Source of the DNA: Archilochus colubris | Taxonomy: Eukaryota; Chordata; Aves; Apodiformes; Trochilidae | Direction: 5' to 3' | Assembly (NCBI GenBank): GCA_023079485.1 | Contig: CM041097.1 | Coordinates: 18,087,158-18,151,157, forward strand | Length of the DNA: 64,000 bases | In this document: positions 34,869 through 45,560 of the stretch, piece after piece | How positions within the stretch are numbered: the first letter of the stretch is position 1 | Layout: the number at the start of each line of letters is the position of its first letter | Notes under the pieces: model-generated | What the model was told of the DNA's origin: nothing | What the model saw: only the letters and a program-made list of their open reading frames with translations | Databases searched by the model: none | Translations under genes and position numbers: made by a program

Positions 34869-37438
34869 GTTCCCAGCCGGTGCTGCTCTCATGAATGGGT
34901 TGTTTGTATGGGTGGTTTTGCCACCAGGCTTGGGACTATGAACACTCTCACTGTTACTGTTTAACTATAGTAAATCAGTTAAAGACTAACTGTGGTGTTC
35001 CGGAGAAATATTTTATTTCATGCAATGAGACTGGCCTACAGTCATGTATCTGACTTCCAGACTGGAAAGACTATAAAGAACAATGATTATGAACTTCACT
35101 GCATTTTTTTTTCCAGAGCTTATCCACACACCGAGTCAGGAAGAGGAGGACTTTGTGCTTTAGCAAGCTCAGATCTGAATACATCTTCCTTCTCAAATAC
35201 TGTACTGGCAGAGAAAACATTCTAGTGGGTCTAAAAAGGTTAGGAAATAGGTGTAACTGCAAAGGTATTTTTCATGAAAGATTTTACTGTGCGTTTCTCT
35301 AGCTAACTACACAGGCTAAAAGCAGACATTATTATGATAACTCTTAAGTCACCAGTTCAAGCAGGCAAAACACACCCCTGCCCGGTGGATGTTTGGGTAA
35401 ATGCTTTTCCAATAAACTCTCCAGATTCTCAACTACAGAATTTCATTTTTCCAGAAGCCTCTCAAGTACGACCATGTGGATTTCCAATGGCAAAAACATC
35501 CTGCTCACAGCTGATGTTTTGTCAAGCTGTTCTTCCCCAAGCTGTCAGAAGAAAACACATAAATATTCTTACAAGCAGGTCCCTTATTTTCCAGCTGACA
35601 TACATTTTGCATTCCAGTATTTTCACTCCATTTTCCCAACACACAGAGTCCGTATTGTTGTAAGGAAAGCAGTTTATATGAGAAAATTGACCTGGCACAA
35701 CTTGAATTCTTTTAGAAAAACTTGAGTAAAAACCTGTGTGGACACTCTTTTCCTTGGCAATTGGAGTATTTTTATTTAATGTAAGGCTATTTGGAAAGGA
35801 TTCAACTCAACTAAATGAGAAAGTTTAATTTGAAAGTTGGAATTTGGCACCACCTGTGTTGTTTGTTTGGGGTTTTTTTAGAGAAAAACAAACAGCCAGG
35901 TTGAAATTATATCACGGAGACTTTTCCATGCAGAGAAACCCTTAAATTCTCTATCATTTTTAGATCCTTTGCAATCAAACTGATCAGCTTTAGGATGTAG
36001 AGAGAATGGTAAATCTGTTTTGCATTATTCACCATCCGAATAGGGACTAATCCCACTAAAACATGTAGAGCTAAACCTGAGAGAATGAAATCAACTCAAA
36101 CTGATAGGTAATATGTAAGAGGAAAATCCTGGATGCAAAATATAAGAGAAAATGAGTTTTAAATCCCTGTATGAGGAGAACAAACTTCTGACATCTGAAG
36201 CACCAGATGTTGGTGTATTTAGGGTTTTCAGAAAAGCCTATGACAATTTTGTATAGAATTTTTGCTTTAATTATTAGTGTGTGAAAACAGCATGAAGGAG
36301 GTGATCACAGCAAGCCTGAAGTTTTGCTCTGATTAACAAATTAGCCAGTTCTAAACAGCTCAAGTAACAGTCAGAAAAGCCAATGACCCTTGAAAGCAGG
36401 CTTAAACTTTCATTGGGCCACTTATTACAGACCACTTGCTTTGGATGCAAACAATATCAGGTGTGCCCCCTTGGACCAGAAAATCTCTTTATTAAAAAAT
36501 GAAAGAGCTCTCAGTTTTCACTACTTGCTTTGAAGTAATAGCAGTTCTTCCTAGTAAGAGGGATTTTCAGGACCCAAAGAGTCTGTATTTAAAGAGAGAT
36601 TGCTTTCACAGGCATACTTGAATTTAATTAACTCAGCTTTCTAAGCAGAAGACCTAGGTTGGTTATATTTGTAATAGGGAATTTAAAATTAAAGAGTTTG
36701 TAATCAAATGAAAATTACAGAAAGGGGAGGGTTATTTTAAAAGTCTACCCATCAGAAAACATGTTGCTGTTGAATGCTGAATAATTCATATTCCATATTG
36801 GTGGAGATCCCTTTTGGAAGGTTTTGCCAATGGCTGTAGGAGCCTTGTCCTGGGTGCCAGTGGTGCTGAGTTGGGCAAAGGCACCCTGAATACCTAAGAT
36901 TTTTCCTTTTAACTCTCTGGCTTCTTTAAGATGCTTTCTCAAATGTGAAAGTACTAAATCCTCTTGCTTCTATTCAGTCCACAGATGTGCTGTTTGCCAG
37001 AAAGAGAAATTATTTATTTGCTGGTGTAAATAAGTATAGTTGAAGACCTGTCTACCACATTTACTGGCTCTAAAACATGTATAAATTAGGTGGGGTCTCA
37101 GAAATGGGGTCAATGCAGTGCCTCACACTTCAGCATTAATAAATAAAGTATCTAACAAACCACTTCAAGGATTCTATTTAGAAAAAAATCAGTTTTAGCA
37201 CAGAGTGAGAGTAGGACAGTACAGCAAATGCTGTCATACTAAATTTACAGATGTTGCTGTGATTTCTCTTTATATCCTGTTCATTAGAGATCCCCTGTTG
37301 AAATGGCATTCCTCTCCTGAAGCTACTCAGTCATATTCTACAACATTGTCATGGAAGTGTTCTTGGTGTTATCATGCAGCTCAGATTTGCTACTTGGAAA
37401 AAATACAGATCCTGACCTTGCAGGTACTTTGCATGAAA

Positions 37439-37450
37439 TATATATATATA
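37439..37450. repeat. (TA)6 dinucleotide run
   Basis: Six TA units followed by GATATA. A short simple repeat. Confidence 0.85.
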
Positions 37451-37598
37451 GATATAAACACATCAATTCTGGAAATCCAGAATACCTTTCTTCAAGAATT
37501 TGAGAGTGGTTTGTCAGTAATTATCTTAATTAGGGAAGGGTGACATCTGACAGAATTACCAGTCTTAAAAGCAGAAAACACATCCAGAGTTCATTTTC

Positions 37599-37696
37599 AA
37601 GGCCAGGTTGGATGGAAGGTGTCCCTGCTCATCCCTGGGTTGGAATGAGAGAATTTTTAAGGTCTCTTCCAACCCAAATCCATCTGTGATTCTGTG
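37599..37696 (+). mobile_element. CR1 LINE, 5'-truncated 3' end (fragment)
   Basis: The sequence follows the known 3' end of CR1 non-LTR retrotransposons in order: GCCAGGTTGGATGG, then AGGTGTCCCTGCTCAT, then GGGTTGGAAT, then TTTAAGGTCTCTTCCAACCC, and finally a degenerate 8-bp-type end GTGATTCTGTG. This last part corresponds to the ATTCTATG-type terminal repeats that replace a poly-A tail in CR1. About 25 bases between the first two blocks appear deleted relative to typical copies, and the substitutions mark it as old. No part of the reverse transcriptase remains, so it is inactive. CR1 copies are characteristically short and 5'-truncated in birds. No clear target-site duplication is visible. 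Confidence 0.87.
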
Positions 37697-40030
37697 CTAT
37701 TGGTAGCCCACACATTACAGAATGCACCCTATGATGGGCAACAAATTCAATGAAAACTTGAGAGTTTATTCCAGGGTAACACTTCGAGACAACACAGACC
37801 AGATTTTCTGATTCTTGGGGTTTCAAGCTGCTACAGAATTTCATTTCCAAAGCATGATCTGGTCTAACTTGGGAAGTTTCATATGAGGGCTGTTAGTACA
37901 TCTGGTTTGATTTGTTTCTAATCAACCAATGTGGATTTTAAAAATGTATTCCCTTGGAAAGCTTAGCTGATATTTTCAAGGAAAACAATAAGGAAAATTC
38001 AGCTTTGACATGCACATTTTTTTTTGCTTGCACAACAAAAACTTTTGCTTTCAAGTCTGTGGTGTTCCAGAGTCACTGGGGAGCAGAACTATTTTTTCAT
38101 GCCAAAGTATGCATTTCTGTAGTGAGTAGATTATTTAAAGGAACCTGTCCTGTCAAACAAAAATCCTCAGTGCATCAGTTCATAAATGAACACTGTCAGT
38201 AGGAAATAATTTTTTTTAAAATTAACAGCAAAGATTATTGCAGATCTATGGATATTTATCAGCTACTGAAATTACCTGTGGGGATCTCAAAGCTCTGAGC
38301 CAGATCTTTGCCCCAGCAGGGCTGAAGTCTGAAGGAGGCACCCAGGGAGAAGGTCCCCAAACTGCCCATCCTTCATCTTCAGTCTGTGGCCCTTGTGGTG
38401 GGCTCTGATTCTCTGTCTTCTTCTGCCTGTGTTTTCACTTGGCTTCAGATTTCACTGGTTTCCTCTTCTGTGTCATCTCTCAGTTCCAGTTTTTGCCTGG
38501 GTATTTATCTTTCTACTTGTCTGCCAACCTCTGTCTGCTGTGATGGGTTTGCTACCTGCCTGTCTTCATCCTTCCCACTTTCTGGACCATGGAAATACAG
38601 CCCTTCAAAACATTCAATGAATTTCTCTCTGCTTTGGTTGATGTCTGGCTGCAGAATATGCACTGCTAAGTAGAACTCCCATCCTTGGTACATATAATAT
38701 GGAATAACTAAGGAGGTTTCCAAATAAATAATATTTCACAGCACCTTTCAGTTCACTACATGTTTTAGTTGAGATTGGTAAAATACCTGTAATTAGTCAT
38801 CCTTGAAACCTTTTCAGACCATTTTTCAGTTACACTTCACCAGATTTATCCAGGAGGTTGTAATTATCCATGTTGCATATCTGCTTCAGATTTATTTTGG
38901 GGAAAAACATTTAGGAAAAAAAGATAAAACTGCTCATCTGTTTCTGAGAATGAATTTAGGGGGAAACATGCTGGTTTGCACACAGTCAGTATTAGAGCAG
39001 GAGATCTCTGAACTCTAAGCATGGTGATGATGCAAATCTAAATACTCTGAGATCAGGTCTAAGTCTTAAGACCTGTCCAATCTGACCTGTCACCCACCAC
39101 AGGATGACTTTTTTTCCCTGTATTTCAGGTTTCAACCTCTTAATATCATCTCTCTTTTCAGCTGGGATGAGTAAGTGCTGTTTGTCACCCAGCCACCAAA
39201 GAGGACAAGCGTGGCAAACTTAGCAGCTCAGTTCTTAGTGAAGTTCAGATTGTGTCAGGAAGTCAGCCCTGTGAAACCCCCACTGCACAACAAGGGTAAC
39301 ACAAAAATCCTGAAAAGCTGCTGGGCCCAGCACCTGTGGGCACTGAAGGGAGGTTTGGGGGACAGTATGTGACCTTAGGAATAAAATCCCAAAACTCTCC
39401 TGGCTGTTGAGCCTTTCGATGCAGGATTTAAGAACCCTTTAATGCAGTTTGTGTGTGTAATGTGAGATTTGTGAGTTTAAATCCAAAATCCCTTTGCACT
39501 GAGCACATCGTGTAGCTTCTTGCTGTTTGCTTTAGAAATTCTCAACTGCACACACCACACCCCTTCACAAACTGCTCTCACTGATCATCAAGGTGGCAAG
39601 GGCCAAGGTCAGAGTTCAGCTCTTTCTGATGTCAAGAGCCTTCCACCAAAGCCTGGAGCAGCATGTGATGCAGGAGTGCTCTTGCATTCCAGCTGCCATG
39701 AAAGGCTCTGCTCCTTCATGCTTGGCTGGAAGCTGGCTGGGACACTTGCTTCCATCAGTGGGTAGTTTAAAGCTCCTGTTGGTTAATCCCTCAAATGGCC
39801 CAGTGACTGCTTTCATGAAGTACACTGGGAAGATTAAAACTGCCTGATTTTTTTTCCCCCTCCTGAAGTTCACCAGAAGCTGCCAGTGTAAATGTAAAAG
39901 CCTCCAGGAGCACCTGAAAATGCATTTGTAAAAGAATCAGATATACAAAGGATATGGATGTTAAGAGTTTCATGGTTTCCAGATAAGCTTTGAGTGATTA
40001 TTTAATACAAATTACACAAAGCACTAGGAC
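37697..40030. other. Noncoding DNA
   Basis: No gene recognised. The interval 38,380-38,680 is pyrimidine-rich and open in several frames without domain support. An octamer ATGCAAAT lies at 39,030-39,037, followed by a 7-bp hairpin CAGGTCT...AGACCTG at 39,054-39,075. The frames at 39,520-39,873 overlap on both strands and look like chance. Confidence 0.5.
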
Positions 40031-40050
40031 AATAGAGATATATCTCTATT
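40031..40050. repeat. Perfect 20-bp palindrome
   Basis: AATAGAGATA at 40,031-40,040 is followed without a spacer by its exact reverse complement TATCTCTATT at 40,041-40,050. The centre is ATAT with GAGATATATCTC symmetry. It could form a small cruciform or a dyad protein site. The flanks do not extend the symmetry. Confidence 0.9.
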
Positions 40051-43000
40051 ATAGTTGGGGCAGTGCTATGAAACTGGAGGCTTGTCTGATATTCAAAGCT
40101 TTTCTTCTCCCTCAGTCATGCTTTTATGTTCCCTAAGGAAAGCTGGCATGTCTAAACAGATTATGGGGGAATATCTGACACTTTTATTATTGCTTTTTCA
40201 GGAAGAAGCTAATATTCAACATGAAACAATACTTTGCCCTTTAAAAACCTGAATGTTAACTGTGACATTTATAATTCTGACCTCAGCAGTGAAAGTCAGG
40301 TTCATGTATAAATAAAAGGTGAAATCACAAGGAGCTGGAAGGCAGCTTGTCAATCAATGCTCAGCTCTTCTGGAAGTTTAGCTGCTTATCTCCTCTTACA
40401 GTATCAAAAAGGCAGCTGGGTGCCTAATTTGGGGATTGGATATTGTAAAGGCAGCAAGGTTCTTCAGTAGGGAATACAGAGCTCAGTTTTGCATCTCTTA
40501 AGTCTGGTTTTGGATCTTAAATAGAAATGTGGCTGTGGTCACAATGACTTTTCCTTTTGTCTCAAAAGCATCACAAGGTTTTCTGTGCTGTGCTTCCTGC
40601 TCTATGGCTGCATTCTACAGGAACTGGGAGGTTTCTGCTTTAAAGATCTGTAATATTGGATAATCCTTTTTTTTTTTCTTTTTTTTTTTTCTGTGCAGAT
40701 AAACATGTACTTTGTGAACCCCTTCCTCTTATGACCAAGAACCAACAAACCTTGCTCTTATATTTCCAATCTTTAGATAACCCAAACCCTTTCTGCTCAG
40801 GGTTTCTGCTCATGGGGTTAGTGCACTTTTTGGTTTTTTGGGCAGAGGCTTTCTCAGGGTTTTAACAGAACACTTCTGTATGCTGATGTTTTAATCCCAA
40901 CACCCTTTCTAAGATGTGAGAGTCCAACCTCTGAGTGCTGCTGTGCTTTTCTGCCTCCCAATGAATGGTTGGCTCCATGACATGGGGCACTGGAAACTCC
41001 CCTGGAATCTGCACCCTCCACTGCTGCTGCTGCTGTTTTGATGTCAGCTTGGAAATTTTACAGCTTGCTTATTCATACTTACTTGTAAAGAAGTCAACAT
41101 CTTACCAACACATTGGCCCTTCTTCTGAAAGTGTGAAAAGATGACAGCATTTTTTTCCATCTCATAGAAAATGTCTTTCACAATGTAAATATTTGCTGAT
41201 GAAATGCAGTCCTCATTTTCTACACTAGCAGCTTTTTTCTTCTTCAAAGTTTAATTGAAGTATTTATAACTGGCACTGATTACAAATAGCAGATTTTTTT
41301 TTAGTTCTAAGGAAATTTTCTCACTACCACTCAACTGCTTTTATCACTTTTTACTCCACTGATATATTTACTAATGGTATGAATAACTAGTAGTGAAGAA
41401 ATACAAAGGTATGCAGAGCACATTAATGCAATTAAAGGGTGAAATAATGCTACTTTTGTACCTAAATCTGTGACTAGTTCTAAGAAAATCATATGGAAAG
41501 GCAATCTGATCCACATCTTGCCTGTTCAGAATTGTTTATGGGCTATGATTAGTCTTCAATAAGTAAAAGATGTGAATATATATTTTCTTTTGCACCCAGG
41601 CAAGGCTACAAGTAAATATTATATGACTTCAGAGGAATTTAGTACATAATAATAAAGTGGATCAAAAATCTAGCCAATTGACTGGGCAAATAAACAATAC
41701 CCATAACTCCACAGCTCTTTAATTGGAGTAAAAAAGTAAATAGTCAAGCAGCTTTCAAACAAGTCAACTAAGTAATGTGAGAAATGAGAAATGCCTTTTA
41801 ATTTAGTTATAACAAAAAGGAAAAGATGAAACAAACCCAACAGAAATAGGACATCTTTTGGTGTTAGTGTTCTTTTCCTGTTGAACACAGAGAGCAGTGA
41901 TCTGTATTAACTAAAACCCTACCCCATCATGTTTTTAACAGACCATAATTTTTTCCAGCCAACTGATGAGATGATGACAGCTCCTCAAGGCTCTCCCATA
42001 AATGACATTCTTCAGCATTTTACTAACACAGTGCTCAACTGTTCAGAGTATTCCATCTGTATGAGTTAATCTGAGGCTGTGCTTTACTCAGCCACCATTA
42101 CTTCCATGCACATTTATTCCATGACTACTCGTGAAGGAATAAGGTTCACATTTTCTACATAAATACAAACTCTTTGTGCCTCTCAGGACTTGCTCTCATT
42201 AGCTGCACACTGAATGATGTTAGACATGAGGCTGAGTTAGTGTGTTGACTCTGGAATGCTGGAGTTACACATGGTTGACTGGCCTCTTTGCTAAGGTTTA
42301 TGGTCTAGTTTGGTAGTTCATAATCCAGGCAATTTTTACAATGTAACACCCCTGCTAATAAAAGGGAAATTGTTACGTAAGGCCACTGCTAAATAATGAA
42401 ACCTTGCCTATGTTTAATTTGCCTGTTAAATTCTGGGTAGCTGTAAATGTTGTTATAGAGTTTGTTATTAATGTGAGTAACCTCAAAATTGCTGCCAACA
42501 CTTCAAACAAAATTGCTGTATAGATGTTGGGATCAGGTGATAGAGTGCTTTGCAATTCACTCCTTAGTGCAATATCAGGGTAAGGTTCCAAAAAATTATA
42601 TGAGATTCCCAGTAATTTTATGGACTGCACGGAGCAAAGGAGAAAAGCTGAGCCCACCTGCTGCATCATCTCAGGTGTCTCTTCTCTAGGATTTCAGAAA
42701 AAGATGTTATATTGCCATTTTTTTCTGGATTGACTTAGTTTACTAACTTAAATTAAGTTTAACTTTTGAGTATGCATTAAATACAAGGAAGTTTACTTTC
42801 CAAGTTCCATTTTTTTTCATTAAGGGCAGTATAGGAGCTCCAGAAAAGATGCCAGAGGGGCTCCCAGTCCTGAACACCAAGGTGCTGGGGCCATGGGACA
42901 GCCCATTCACAGCCCACAACCCTTTCTAGCCCCAGACTCAATGGATCACAAGTGCCAAGTATTTTGTTATAAATAAAAAATACATAACAGTAAAAATATA

Positions 43001-44920
43001 GTTCTTACCCACCATCATCATTAAGGAACTCTGAATAAAAGCTCTTTGCAATACTAAGCTCTCTTCTAAAAGAAAACATAGCTGCTTCAACAAAGTTCTG
43101 TCTTAACTTATCTTCACTGTGACCTCAGGACTCAATTTTAACAACTTGGTTTTAATCCTTTTAGTTTAAGATCAAAGAAAAAGATTCCTTGGCAGGGTTA
43201 AATGGAGCAACATTGAAGGATTTATAAAAGTAAAGCCAATACCCACACCAGTCCTTCTGTCCTAATTAAGTTTATTTTTTTTCTAAGTGTTGCTGGCAGG
43301 AATTAATGCTCAGAGACCTAAGCCAAAGGAGCTCACTTTAACCCGAGGACATTTTTTCACTATTTTGCCTGTATTTTAAGTTTTCCATTTTGAAATCTTT
43401 AGCTTAATTTCCTACTTTAAAATGTGAGGCACTTTTTGGCACTTCTTTAAGTAACTTCAGTTTTCCCTTCATGTAACTAAAGTCCTGGAGTTCACATGGC
43501 TGAGCTTGACAATAATGTATCCTGCTCCTTCTGAACAGATCACTCTGGCACTGACCAAGCCCTGGTGCTTTATTTCTGTTCCTGTGGCTTCTTTATGGGT
43601 GTGAAAGTCCAAGGAGAAGAGAGGTAGGACAGGACAATCAGCCTGCACTCAGCCTTCTTGGGGTAAGGATACAGGCAAGCCAAATGTGGAAATACCTGAA
43701 AGATAACTTAATATATAAAACTATCAGTGGAGCCTCTCATATTTTTTTTCATCTTCCAGTCTTTATGAATTTACACTGCCTGTCCCTGAAAAAAATAGCT
43801 ATTTAGGATCCACAAGGTACACACTTAAGCAATGGTTATTTCTCCATCCTTATACTTCTGGCTATCAAAAAATATTTCATTAACTTCCATTGATCTCATT
43901 TTGTGCAGTGTGCTGAATAAATGCTGCAGGATGTGCAATTCTGATTGCCTCTTTGATCACCCTCAGATGAAGGATAGTTTCCGTTCTTAAATGGCATTCC
44001 TTGGCTCATCTACACTTTAGTACATGATATAAGATTGTCTGGAGACAACGTGGAGAGGCCAAAATGTGGTTAATAAAGTTCTGGTGGTAAAATACCCGAT
44101 GTGGTAATGTCAGTTCTTTGTGGCCTTCCTGGAAACCAAACAGGAGACAAACAGTTAACTTTGGCCATCCCTTTTGGCATCTCCACCTATACATGTAATG
44201 TACAAACTTAATTAAAAACAACTGTAACTGAAGAAGTGTAACATTAGGGAGCATAATACCTATTTTGTCATGACTTCAAAATGCAAATGTGCTTCTTGAC
44301 TTGTTCTGGAAGTCTTGCTTGCCAGACATTTCTAAATAAAACCCAGGAGACTGGATTTACATCTTCCCCCTCTTAACCCTTCTCTTAATCACTTCCCTCT
44401 AATTCCACTTTTTTCAATGTGTGTGGCTTGAGCAAAGCCTCTTTCTGTAATTGTCTTCTAAATTGGCAAAAAGACTGCACGGGGTGTGACCCTCCTCAAG
44501 TTTTTTGTGCACCATTGTATTCTCCTGTTCCCCATTCTCCTGTGAGCTCTCCCACATCTCCATTAAGTAGCCAAGATTATCCAAAGCAGTCAGATTCCTG
44601 TTGAACATCTGTGTCTTCCTACAGCAACTGGATCCATAAAATGAGTTGTCATCATGGTATTTGAGAGCATTCTGAGCCAGAGGTATCTTCACATCTGGGA
44701 GTGAGTGGGCTCCCTCCTTTTAGCCCCAGAGGAGAGTGGATCCCTGCCCCACACTGACCATGGTCATGAGAGATGCTCTGAGAATTTCTGAGGTGCAGAA
44801 AAATGTCCACAGACACAGCAGAAATTCTGAAGTAAAAGCTTTTTCTTTGCCAGGGATTAATTTTAAGCTATTATCTTTTCTGTGTAGTTTGCAGCCACTG
44901 CTAAGATTTCACTGAGTGAA
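40051..44920. other. Noncoding DNA
   Basis: No gene recognised. Contents: a T-rich run with one C at 40,667-40,690 ending in CTGTGCAG, which looks like a splice acceptor but leads into a frame with no supporting features; an AT-rich block at 42,320-42,480 with GCTAATAAAAGG and GTTATTAATGTGAG motifs; octamer ATGCAAAT at 44,281-44,288; a 12-bp palindrome TGACCATGGTCA at 44,755-44,766. Open frames of 90-100 codons (42,373-42,669 minus; 44,414-44,692 minus) carry no known domain. Confidence 0.5.
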
Positions 44921-45091
44921 GCTTTCTCCCAATTTATGGAATAAAAGTGCATCCTGGCAGCACAGGGCACACCAGGAGCTTTCTCCCAATTTATGGAATA
45001 AAAGTGCATCCTGACAGCACAGGGCACACCAGGAGCTTTCTCCCAATTTATGGAATAAAAGTGCATCCTGACAGCACAGGGCACACCAGGA
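44921..45091. repeat. 57-bp minisatellite, three copies
   Basis: Three tandem 57-bp units begin at 44,921, 44,978 and 45,035. Copies 2 and 3 are identical, and copy 1 differs by one base (GGCAGC instead of GACAGC). Each unit starts GCTTTCTCCCAATTTATGG, contains AATAAA within GGAATAAAAGTGC, and ends CAGGGCACACCAGGA. Because 57 is divisible by three, reading frames run through the array on both strands and produce 19-residue peptide repeats, which are a by-product of the period. The near identity implies recent expansion and likely length polymorphism. Confidence 0.95.
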
Positions 45092-45399
45092 CACACCTGG
45101 AGTCACCCCATGCCCCATCCTGCCACAACCTGCACACTAGAATCTGAGAGCTGCTCAGCTTGGACACTCACAGAAGATTCTGGAGAGAAAAAGGTGTGCT
45201 TAAACAACAGTCAGCACAATCTTCTTGTTCACAGTTTTTATAGAAGAAATATACACTGTGTGTTAGTCTATTATTTTTAATTTTTTGCCTTCATTCTCTT
45301 CTGTTTGTTAAACACAAATCTTGATGCCACCCTGCTACTCAACAAGAAGCTTGTCTGACAGCTTTTGGCATCCACTGATTTTTTAATAGCTGCCATCCA
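45092..45399. other. Noncoding DNA
   Basis: No feature recognised beyond the end of the minisatellite. Confidence 0.5.
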
Positions 45400-45560
45400 T
45401 TGGCATAAACTTCTTTAATAAGCACCATCCCCTAAACACACATCCCAGAGATGTCAACCAGTTCATTAAGCAGAGGCACAAGCCATTTAAATTATTTTCT
45501 TGCTAATAAAAGGCATTGATTAACACTATATTGAGTTCAAGCTATAGAAATGAGAGAGGC
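45400..45560. promoter_or_regulatory. AT-rich candidate conserved noncoding element
   Basis: Non-repetitive block with CTTCTTTAATAAGCACC near 45,411, AGTTCATTAAGCAGAG near 45,460, CATTTAAATTATTTTC near 45,484, CTTGCTAATAAAAGGC near 45,499 and GATTAACAC near 45,518. The mix of NKX-like CATTAAG, Hox-like AATAAA and TAATAAAA cores resembles developmental enhancers. Function and conservation untested. Confidence 0.27.

Larger units (their letters stand above)
29946..37590. other. Single-copy noncoding DNA
   Basis: No credible gene. Contents seen: (GTTA)3 near 30,059, A16 at 30,576-30,591, octamer ATGCAAAT at 32,258-32,265, an 8-bp inverted repeat AGGCTGAG...CTCAGCCT at 34,847-34,868, and (TA)6 at 37,439-37,450. 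Open frames of 80-124 codons (31,290-31,565; 31,966-32,340; 35,334-35,725 in two frames; 37,205-37,543) carry no domain or splice signals. 34,640-34,740 is a small GC-rich patch, not a CpG island. Confidence 0.5.

Noticed and set aside
39020..39090. Possible C/D box snoRNA (GTGATGA then CTGA)
   Set aside because: C-like and D-like boxes are present, but the flanks do not pair into a terminal stem and the enclosed hairpin is unrelated to the snoRNA fold.
40667..40865. Exon starting after a T-rich tract and CTGTGCAG
   Set aside because: The acceptor-like tract is a poly-T microsatellite, the frame has no recognisable protein features, and no donor or polyadenylation context supports it.
44863..45147. 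Genes with 19-residue repeats over the 57-bp array
   Set aside because: Open frames appear in several frames and on both strands simply because 57 is divisible by three.
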